From assembly GCA_025061935.1 (NCBI GenBank), contig JANWZY010000211.1, positions 1 through 5,070 on the forward strand: a DNA stretch of 5,070 nucleotides, written 5' to 3'. The notes under the pieces are model-generated. The model saw nothing but the letters and a program-made list of their open reading frames with translations. It was not told where the DNA came from and searched no databases. Shown in pieces: positions 1 through 5,046 of the stretch (its first letter is position 1; the number at the start of each line of letters is the position of its first letter). This stretch comes from Verrucomicrobiia bacterium. GTDB taxonomy: Bacteria > Verrucomicrobiota > Verrucomicrobiia > Limisphaerales > DTLC01. A program made the position numbers and the translations under genes.

Positions 1-288
1 AGCCGCCTGCGCGCGCAACGGCAAACTTGCGTGGCGCGTCAACTGATCGCGTTTTGCATGGACGCCAAAGCGCCGTTGCCGCGCGCAGGCTGCACGATCT
101 CTGCCCAGGGCCGCGCAGTGGGCACGGTCACCAGCGGCTCGTTTTCGCCCGCACTTGGCGCAGGGATCGGAATGGGCTACGTTGCGCCGGCTTTTGCAGC
201 GCCGGGCACACGGCTCGAGATCGAAATTCGCGGGCGGTCGTACCCGGCCGTGGTTAAACCAAAACCGTTGTTGCAGAACAGAAAATGA
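1..288 (+). CDS. gcvT: Glycine cleavage system T protein (aminomethyltransferase), 3' end only
   Basis: The reading frame is open from base 1 to a TGA at 286-288, giving the last 95 residues; the start lies upstream of the window. GcvT takes the aminomethyl group from the lipoyl arm of GcvH, transfers the one-carbon unit to tetrahydrofolate as 5,10-methylene-THF and releases ammonia, in the cytoplasm. What is visible matches the C-terminal barrel of the family: a G-x-V-T-S-G-S-F-S-P-x-L-G segment (around bases 121-165), then an I-G-M-G-Y-V strand, and a closing I-E-I-R-G-R-x-Y-P-A-V-V-x-K-P stretch typical of the GcvT tail. The folate-binding N-terminal domains are not in view. Its stop overlaps the gcvH start (ATGA, 285-288), and gcvH and gcvP follow directly, which makes the assignment strong despite the truncation. 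Related folate-binding T-like proteins (YgfZ, dimethylglycine dehydrogenase) are less likely in this operon. Confidence 0.92.
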   Translation, partial: SRLRAQRQTCVARQLIAFCMDAKAPLPRAGCTISAQGRAVGTVTSGSFSPALGAGIGMGYVAPAFAAPGTRLEIEIRGRSYPAVVKPKPLLQNRK

Positions 289-668
289 ACATCCCTGAAC
301 AGCTCAGGTACACGAAGTCGCACGAATGGGTGCGCGTCGAGGGCGCCGAGGCCGTGGTCGGCATAACTGACCATGCACAGCGCGAGTTGACAGATATCGT
401 GTTTGTGGAACTACCCCCACCAGGCAAGCTCGTTGAGGCAAACAAGGAGTGCGCCGTAGTCGAGAGCGTGAAAACCGCAAGCGACATTTACGCACCCGTC
501 AGCGGTGAAGTCATTGCGGTCAACACCGAACTTGAAAACGCGCCGCAACTGGTCAACCAGGACCCCTACGGCAAAGGCTGGCTGTACCGGGTGCGGCTGA
601 CCAATCCCGCCGAGATCGAGTCGTTGCTTACAGCCGCGCAATACGCGGCGCACATCGGCGCTAAATGA
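285..668 (+). CDS. gcvH: Glycine cleavage system H protein (lipoyl carrier)
   Basis: This is a complete 127-residue protein, the normal size for GcvH. It is the mobile lipoylated carrier that moves the aminomethyl group from GcvP to GcvT and is then reoxidised by the L protein. The start segment Y-T-x-S-H-E-W-V (residues 9-16), the G-I-T-D-H-A-Q block (26-32) and D-I-V-F-V-E-L-P (37-44) are diagnostic. The lipoylation site is ESVKTASD, with the modified lysine at residue 63, followed by the IYAPVSGEV turn. The usual LGD after HAQ reads LTD here, a minor change. The ATG at 285 overlaps the gcvT stop. No strong Shine-Dalgarno sequence precedes it, so translation probably depends on ribosomes finishing gcvT. 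The stop at 666-668 overlaps the gcvP start in the same way. Nothing suggests loss of function. Confidence 0.98.
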   Translation: MNIPEQLRYTKSHEWVRVEGAEAVVGITDHAQRELTDIVFVELPPPGKLVEANKECAVVESVKTASDIYAPVSGEVIAVNTELENAPQLVNQDPYGKGWLYRVRLTNPAEIESLLTAAQYAAHIGAK

Positions 669-3421
669 TGCATCCTGCCGAGCCTTTCGCTTGCCGCCAT
701 ATCGGCCCCAGCGACGCCGAGCAACGCGAAATGCTCGCTGCGCTGGGCTTCGAGTCGCTCGATGCATTGATTGACGCGGCGATCCCGCCGGCGCTCCGCA
801 CGCTGCAGCCGCTGAACCTGCCACGCGCCCGTACCGAACACGAGGCGCTGGCGGAGTTAAAAGCCATAATGTCCGAAAACAGGCCGCGCCCGACTTACAT
901 CGGCCAAGGGTTCTACGGCACGTTGACACCACCAGTGCTGCGCAGGTGCATCTTGGAAAACCCGGCTTGGTACACCCCCTACACACCGTATCAATCGGAA
1001 ATTTCGCAAGGCAGGCTCGAAGCGCTGTTTCTGTTCCAGGTCATGGTGGCAGAACTGACGCATATGGACGTGGCCAATGCGTCGTTGCTTGACGAAGCTT
1101 CAGCCGCCGCTGAGGCAATGCTGATGTGCCACCGGCTCCGCACCGATGCGCGCGCCAATACGTTTCTGGTATCAGATGGTTGCCACCCCCAGACGATTGC
1201 GGTACTGCATACGCGCGCCGAGCCGCTGGGCATCCGCGTTGTGGTTGAAAACCACCGCAAGTTTCAGCTCCACGACGCCGTGTTCGGCGCGCTGGTGCAG
1301 TACCCGGCCACAGACGGCCAGATTCACGATTTTGCCGGTTTGGCAGGTGAATTGCACACGCGCCCGGCGCTGCTGGTCGTGGCCACGGATTTGCTCGCGC
1401 TGACGCTGATCAAGCCGCCGGGCGAGTTCGGCGCTGACATCGTTGTTGGTAGCGCGCAGCGGTTCGGTGTGCCGCTCGGCTACGGCGGGCCGCACCCCGC
1501 GTTCCTTGCCACGCGCGATGCGTTCAAGCGCCAAATGCCGGGCAGGTTGGTCGGCGTGTCACGCGACGCGCGCGGCCAGCCCGCATTGCGCCTGGCGCTG
1601 CAAACGCGCGAGCAGCATATTCGGCGCGAAAAAGCCACAAGCAACATTTGCACCGCGCAGGTGCTGCCCGCTGTGCTCGCCGCAATGTACGCGGTCTGGC
1701 ACGGGCCAGAAGGACTTAAACGAATCGCAGAGCGAATTCATCGGTTGACCCGCCGCCTGGCCGAGCAAGTAGACTGGGTCGGCGAGGCGCCGTTCTTCGA
1801 CACGCTCCGGATCCGCGCCAAACGGCCTGCAGATGTGAACGTGCGCGACTTCGGCGACGGCACAATTGGTGTCGCGCTGGACGAAACCACTACCGAAGCG
1901 GACGTGGAAAAATTGGCCCGGCTCATAGGCAGGGGGAACGGCAGGCCCGCGCCAGCACTGCCAATGCGCGCGTCGGCGTTTCTCACCGCGCCAGTGTTCA
2001 ATCGGTATCACACCGAGCTTGAGATGATGCGGTTCTTGAAGCGGTTGGAATCACGTGACATCTCGCTGTGCACCTCGATGATCCCGCTCGGCTCATGCAC
2101 GATGAAGCTCAACTCTGCGGCGAGCATGTTACCGTTGACGTGGCCCGAGGTGGCCGACGTGCATCCGTTCGTGCCACAAGACCAGGCGCGCGGGTACCAG
2201 CGGCTATTCAGGGAATTGGAACATTGGCTCGCTGAAATCACAGGCATGGCAGCCGTTTGGCTCCAGCCGAACGCAGGCTCGCAAGGCGAACTGGCCGGAC
2301 TGCTCGTCATCCGGCGGCACCATATCGAACGCGGCCAGACGCACCGGAACGTGTGCTTGATCCCCACCTCCGCGCATGGGACAAACCCGGCCAGCGCGGC
2401 TCTGGCAGGTATGCAGGTCGTGCCTGTCGCATGCGACTCATGCGGCAATGTTGACATGGACGACTTGCGCGCCAAAGCGCGGCTCCACTCCGACCGGCTC
2501 GCAGCGATCATGATCACCTATCCCTCGACACATGGCGTGTTCGAGCCGCACATCCGCAAAATCTGCGACGTTGTGCATGAGCACGGCGGTCAGGTTTACA
2601 TGGACGGCGCAAACCTGAACGCGATGGTGGGGTTGTGCCGCCCGGGCGAACTCGGCGCGGACGTGTGCCATTTGAACCTGCACAAGACATTTGGCATACC
2701 GCACGGTGGCGGTGGGCCGGGCGCCGGCCCGATCACAGTCGCGGCGCACCTGGCGCGGTTCCTGCCCGGGCCAGACCGGACAGGCATCGGCACGCTCACC
2801 TCGGCGCAATGGGGCAGCGCGAGCATTCTGACGATTGCATGGATGTACATCGCGATGATGGGCGGTGAAGGATTGACCCGCGCCAGCAAAGTCGCCGTGC
2901 TAAACGCGAACTACGTGGCGCACAGGTTGCGCGACTTTTTCCCGACCGTGTACCGCGGCCCAAACGGCCTGGTCGCGCATGAGTGCATACTTGATTTCCG
3001 ACAATGCAAAGCGCGCGCGGGCATCGAGGTCGAAGACGTTGCCAAGCGGCTGATGGATTACGGGTTCCATGCCCCCACAATGTCGTGGCCTGTGCCCGGC
3101 ACGCTCATGGTCGAACCGACCGAGAGCGAGTCGAAAGCGGAGCTGGACAGGTTCTGCGACGCGCTCATCGCAATTCACGCCGAGATCAAGGCCATCGAAG
3201 AAGGCAGGATGGACAAGCTCGATAACCCTTTGAAAAACGCCCCGCATACGGCCGACATGATCGCCGCCGCTGACTGGCCGCATCCGTATTCACGCGAGCA
3301 AGCTGCGTTCCCGGCTCCATGGACGCGGCAGTTCAAGTTTTGGCCGGCAGTGGCGCGCGTGGACAACGTGCACGGTGACCGCCACTTCACGGCCAAATGC
3401 GAGGCCTGGCCGTGCCTTTGA
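665..3421 (+). CDS. gcvP: Glycine dehydrogenase (decarboxylating), single-chain P protein
   Basis: This 918-residue PLP enzyme decarboxylates glycine and loads the aminomethyl group on lipoyl-GcvH. It is the fused form, carrying both halves that some bacteria encode separately as gcvPA and gcvPB. N-terminal half: RHIGPS at residues 11-16, YTPYTPYQ at 103-110, SLLDEASAAAEAM at 140-152, and a GSAQRFGVPLGYGGPH segment within 258-280. C-terminal half: MIPLGSCTMKLN at 472-483, AHGTNPAS at 570-577, and HKTFGIPHGGGGPG with the PLP-binding lysine at 674. It is about 40 residues shorter than the E. coli protein, partly from a short N-terminus. The C-terminus keeps V-D-N-V-H-G-D-R but ends in an unusual short tail (C-E-A-W-P-C-L), right where repeat-rich DNA begins. 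The start is ATGATG: the first ATG (665) overlaps the gcvH stop and fits coupling, while the second (668) is equally possible. Last gene of the gcvTHP operon. Confidence 0.98.
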   Translation: MMHPAEPFACRHIGPSDAEQREMLAALGFESLDALIDAAIPPALRTLQPLNLPRARTEHEALAELKAIMSENRPRPTYIGQGFYGTLTPPVLRRCILENPAWYTPYTPYQSEISQGRLEALFLFQVMVAELTHMDVANASLLDEASAAAEAMLMCHRLRTDARANTFLVSDGCHPQTIAVLHTRAEPLGIRVVVENHRKFQLHDAVFGALVQYPATDGQIHDFAGLAGELHTRPALLVVATDLLALTLIKPPGEFGADIVVGSAQRFGVPLGYGGPHPAFLATRDAFKRQMPGRLVGVSRDARGQPALRLALQTREQHIRREKATSNICTAQVLPAVLAAMYAVWHGPEGLKRIAERIHRLTRRLAEQVDWVGEAPFFDTLRIRAKRPADVNVRDFGDGTIGVALDETTTEADVEKLARLIGRGNGRPAPALPMRASAFLTAPVFNRYHTELEMMRFLKRLESRDISLCTSMIPLGSCTMKLNSAASMLPLTWPEVADVHPFVPQDQARGYQRLFRELEHWLAEITGMAAVWLQPNAGSQGELAGLLVIRRHHIERGQTHRNVCLIPTSAHGTNPASAALAGMQVVPVACDSCGNVDMDDLRAKARLHSDRLAAIMITYPSTHGVFEPHIRKICDVVHEHGGQVYMDGANLNAMVGLCRPGELGADVCHLNLHKTFGIPHGGGGPGAGPITVAAHLARFLPGPDRTGIGTLTSAQWGSASILTIAWMYIAMMGGEGLTRASKVAVLNANYVAHRLRDFFPTVYRGPNGLVAHECILDFRQCKARAGIEVEDVAKRLMDYGFHAPTMSWPVPGTLMVEPTESESKAELDRFCDALIAIHAEIKAIEEGRMDKLDNPLKNAPHTADMIAAADWPHPYSREQAAFPAPWTRQFKFWPAVARVDNVHGDRHFTAKCEAWPCL

Positions 3422-3449
3422 AAACCCGCCCGAAGCTACGTGCCCTTTC

Positions 3450-3473
3450 GTAGCCGCGTTTGTCAAAACGCGG
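3450..3473 (+). repeat. REP-like hairpin, forward copy 1
   Basis: Foot GTAG, arm CCGCGTTT, loop GTCA, arm AAACGCGG. The 8-pair stem is fully Watson-Crick. It is the best forward copy in the window. Confidence 0.85.
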
Positions 3474-3496
3474 AAAAACCAATTCCTACAAAACCT

Positions 3497-3520
3497 CCGC
3501 GCTCTAACGAGCGCAGCTAC
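3497..3520 (-). repeat. REP-like hairpin, inverted copy 1
   Basis: Read on the minus strand: foot GTAG, arm CTGCGCTC, loop GTTA, arm GAGCGCGG. All pairs hold, with one T-G wobble at the second stem position on this strand. It pairs with the forward copy 23 bases upstream. Confidence 0.85.
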
Positions 3521-3538
3521 GAATAACCCTTCTTTCCC

Positions 3539-3562
3539 GTACCTGCGTTTGTCAAAACGCGG
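3539..3562 (+). repeat. REP-like hairpin, forward copy 2
   Basis: Foot GTAC (the only intact copy departing from GTAG), arm CTGCGTTT, loop GTCA, arm AAACGCGG, with one T-G wobble. The altered foot may make it inactive for mobilisation. Confidence 0.82.
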
Positions 3563-3589
3563 TAAAGCCGGCTCGCAACCGAGGTCGCC

Positions 3590-3613
3590 CCGCGCTCTGA
3601 CGAGCGCGGCTAC
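3590..3613 (-). repeat. REP-like hairpin, inverted copy 2
   Basis: Minus strand: foot GTAG, arm CCGCGCTC, loop GTCA, arm GAGCGCGG. The stem is fully Watson-Crick. It is the most stable hairpin in the cluster. Confidence 0.85.
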
Positions 3614-3629
3614 AGCAGTCCCGATTCTC

Positions 3630-3653
3630 GTAGCTGCGTTTGTCAAAACGCGG
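3630..3653 (+). repeat. REP-like hairpin, forward copy 3 (orphan)
   Basis: Foot GTAG, arm CTGCGTTT, loop GTCA, arm AAACGCGG. Unlike the other forward copies it has no inverted partner downstream; the sequence turns directly into the unrelated 3654-3777 stretch. Confidence 0.85.
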
Positions 3654-3666
3654 CCCTGACCAGGCC

Positions 3667-3694
3667 AAAATCCGAGCTCGGGGTTTTCCTTTTC
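3667..3694 (+). terminator. Possible intrinsic terminator after gcvP and the repeats
   Basis: AAAATCCG, a 4-base AGCT loop and CGGGGTTTT can form a short stem with one bulged G and one T-G wobble, followed by a T-rich run (TTTTCCTTTT). The A-tract/T-tract flanks and the position between two transcription units fit a terminator, perhaps bidirectional. The GC core is short, so this is a candidate only. The rest of 3654-3777 holds nothing else I can support. Confidence 0.3.
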
Positions 3695-3777
3695 CCCAAC
3701 TGTACGACCGCAAACGACCGCTGCGTAGAAGGCGCGCTTGCGCAGCTTGCAGTTGCCAGTTAGTTTTGGTTGGTGCT

Positions 3778-3854
3778 GCGCCCGTAGCTCAGCTGGACAG
3801 AGCATCTGCCTTCTAAGCAGAGGGTCGCGCGTTCGAATCGCGCCGGGCGTGCCA
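3778..3854 (+). tRNA. tRNA-Arg (anticodon TCT), CCA encoded
   Basis: A 77-base cloverleaf folds completely by hand. The acceptor stem 3778-3784 pairs with 3844-3850 (seven pairs, first one G-T), the D stem GCTC (3787-3790) pairs with GAGC (3800-3803), the anticodon stem TCTGC (3805-3809) pairs with GCAGA (3817-3821), and the T stem GCGCG (3827-3831) pairs with CGCGC (3839-3843) around the loop TTCGAAT. The 7-base anticodon loop CTTCTAA places TCT at 3812-3814, so the tRNA reads AGA and AGG arginine codons. The discriminator is G3851 and CCA is encoded at 3852-3854. No convincing promoter is visible upstream. The next gene starts 35 bases downstream with no clear terminator between, so the two could share a transcript. 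Confidence 0.97.
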
Positions 3855-3889
3855 GCAACTGCATTTCCAATTGGCGGATTTTTGTACAC

Positions 3890-4777
3890 GTGCTCACGCT
3901 CGAACAACTGGCCAGGCTGTACCAGACCCATTCCGAGTCGTTTCACGCCACGGTTGCCGAGTTCCGGATCGGGGCGCGGCTCTTCGAATTCAACAAGCGC
4001 CCGGCCATCATGGGCGTGATCAACCTTTCGCCAGACTCGTGGTACCGCGAAAGCGTGTGCCTGACCACAGAAAGCGCGGTGCGCCGGGCCAAGGTCATGG
4101 TCGCCCAAGGCGCGGACCTGGTGGACATTGGCGCCGAGTCAACGTTGCTACACGCGGCCCGGCTAGATGAAGCGCTGCAAACCAGCCGTTTGATCCCGGT
4201 CGTGCGTGCGCTGCGCGACGCCGGCGTGCTCGTCTCGGTCGAGACCTACCAGCCCTCAATTGCGCGCGCGTGCCTCGAGGCGGGCGCCAACGTGTTGAAC
4301 ATAACCGGGACGGAGCACGGACCGGAGCTTTATCGCATCGCAGCGGCGCACGACGCGGCGGTCATCATTTGCTATGTGCAGGGCAGGAACGTGCGCGAAG
4401 TCGGCAATTTCGATCCGGGCACGGACACGATCGAATCAATGCGCGCATATTTCACTCGCGAAATCGAGCTGGCACGAAATTGCGGCGTGACCAAAATCAT
4501 TTTCGATCCGGGCCTGGGCTTCTATTACCGGAACCTCCAAGACAGCGCACTGCGTGTGCGGTACCAGATGAACATTTTCCTGAACGCGTTCAGGCTGCGC
4601 ACGCTCGGGTATCCGATCTGCAACGCCCTCCCGCATGCATTCGAGTACTTTGGTGAAGAAGTCCGGTGCGCCGAGCCGTTCTTCGCCGTGTTGGCTGCTT
4701 TGGGCCGGACCGACCTGTTCCGCACACACGAAGTCCCGCGCATCAAGGCCGTGCTCGACACAATGGGGGTGTTTTGA
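3890..4777 (+). CDS. Divergent dihydropteroate-synthase-family (pterin-binding) protein
   Basis: A 295-residue protein with a GTG start; a weak GGCGGA lies about 11 bases upstream, and no better in-frame start was found. The fold is that of the pterin-binding TIM barrel shared by DHPS (FolP), MetH and related methyltransferases. DHPS-like signatures run in order: IMGVINLSPDS (40-50), D-I-G-A-E-S-T (79-85), V-S-V-E-T-Y (115-120), N-V-L-N-I-T-G (134-140), F-D-P-G-L-G-F (205-211) and a closing R-T-H-E-V (278-282). In true DHPS, the Asn of the first motif, the Asn after strand 4, the Asp of DPG and the final R-x-H bind substrate, and all are kept. Differences: the Asp of VSVDT is Glu118; the FSDGG loop after PDS is W-Y-R-E-S; STRPG is S-T-L-L-H; and the SRKSF-type segment with its key lysine is replaced by N-A-L-P-H-A-F-E-Y-F-G-E-E-V-R (245-259). 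About 35 residues precede the first motif, somewhat long. It may be a paralog with another substrate, so I do not name it folP. Confidence 0.85.
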   Translation: MLTLEQLARLYQTHSESFHATVAEFRIGARLFEFNKRPAIMGVINLSPDSWYRESVCLTTESAVRRAKVMVAQGADLVDIGAESTLLHAARLDEALQTSRLIPVVRALRDAGVLVSVETYQPSIARACLEAGANVLNITGTEHGPELYRIAAAHDAAVIICYVQGRNVREVGNFDPGTDTIESMRAYFTREIELARNCGVTKIIFDPGLGFYYRNLQDSALRVRYQMNIFLNAFRLRTLGYPICNALPHAFEYFGEEVRCAEPFFAVLAALGRTDLFRTHEVPRIKAVLDTMGVF

Positions 4778-4881
4778 CACGCTTAAGTGGGCGAGCAGCC
4801 TTTGTATGCACACGTTTTGGCTCGGACCGCTTCATTCTTTGACCCGCACGGTTACCACGCGGTGCCCCAACTTTCCTAACC

Positions 4882-4904
4882 ATAGCCCCCTTGAAAAAAC
4901 GCGG
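4882..4904 (+). repeat. REP-like hairpin, decayed forward copy
   Basis: The foot reads ATAG, the left arm is CCCCCTT-like and the right half AAAACGCGG is intact. The left arm no longer pairs well, so this is probably a dead copy. It is recognised by position, its right half and its inverted partner 25 bases on. Confidence 0.6.
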
Positions 4905-4929
4905 AAAAAAACCGGCTTTCACCCTCCAT

Positions 4930-4953
4930 CCGCGCTCTAACGAACGCAACTAC
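4930..4953 (-). repeat. REP-like hairpin, inverted copy with three wobbles
   Basis: Minus strand: foot GTAG, arm TTGCGTTC, loop GTTA, arm GAGCGCGG. Three stem positions are T-G wobbles on this strand and would be A-C mismatches on the plus strand. Confidence 0.82.
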
Positions 4954-4962
4954 GCGGTTCTT

Positions 4963-4987
4963 GTAGCTGCGTTTGTCAAAAACGCGG
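4963..4987 (+). repeat. REP-like hairpin, forward copy with 5-base loop
   Basis: Foot GTAG, arm CTGCGTTT, loop GTCAA (one extra A), arm AAACGCGG; 25 bases rather than 24. Confidence 0.85.
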
Positions 4988-5014
4988 GAAAAGCCAGCTC
5001 CCGCACAAAGCGGT

Positions 5015-5038
5015 CTGCGCTCTGACGAGCGCAGCTAC
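5015..5038 (-). repeat. REP-like hairpin, inverted copy with compensated pair
   Basis: Minus strand: foot GTAG, arm CTGCGCTC, loop GTCA, arm GAGCGCAG. The second stem pair is T-A, where other copies have C-G or T-G, so the stem is fully Watson-Crick. Confidence 0.85.
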
Positions 5039-5046
5039 GCGCTTTT

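Larger units (their letters stand above)
3450..3653. repeat. REP/BIME-like cluster 1, five hairpins in alternating orientation
   Basis: Five copies of a 24-base palindromic element lie between gcvP and the tRNA gene, alternating forward, inverted, forward, inverted, forward. Each reads, from its outer end, a GTAG foot, an 8-base arm, a 4-base loop (GTCA or GTTA) and the complementary 8-base arm. Gaps inside a forward-inverted pair are 23 and 27 bases; gaps between pairs are 18 and 16 bases. A GTAG foot next to an imperfect hairpin is the known hallmark of REP elements mobilised by RAYT transposases, and inverted pairs are known as BIMEs. No transposase gene is present here. The cluster may also protect the 3' end of the gcv mRNA or stop transcription, which is inference. 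Confidence 0.85.

Noticed and set aside
411..986. Minus-strand reading frame of 191 codons
   Set aside because: It is antisense to gcvH and gcvP, both complete and strongly identified; a GC-rich shadow frame.
3450..3653. Integron attC array
   Set aside because: The paired palindromes resemble attC in size, but no proper RYYYAAC/GTTRRRY core pair was found, and the units are adjacent without cassettes.
3375..3659. Plus-strand reading frame (94 codons) over repeat cluster 1
   Set aside because: It is a translation of the hairpin repeats, overlaps the gcvP end, and its apparent internal repetition (FVKTR-like) comes from the DNA repeats.
3704..3723. Tandem direct repeat ACGACCGCAA / ACGACCGCTG
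   Set aside because: Only two 10-base copies with two differences; likely chance.
3739..3766. Promoter for the tRNA (TTGCGC, 16-base gap, TAGTTT)
   Set aside because: The -10 matches the consensus at only about three positions; too weak to annotate.
3738..4019. Plus-strand reading frame (93 codons) through the tRNA
   Set aside because: Its S-S-A-G-Q-S...L-L-S-R-G-S-R-V-R-I peptide is the usual artefact of translating a tRNA gene, and it overlaps the DHPS-like gene in another frame.
3290..4108. Long minus-strand reading frame (272 codons) across the repeats and tRNA
   Set aside because: It contains G-A-I-R-T-R-D-P-L-L-R-R-Q, the familiar false peptide from translating a tRNA antisense to its gene. 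The rest is antisense of gcvP, repeats and the DHPS-like gene.
4778..4881. Terminator or small gene after the DHPS-like gene
   Set aside because: Only very short stems (for example around GGC...GCC near 4792-4802) and no reading frame with a plausible start; nothing supported.
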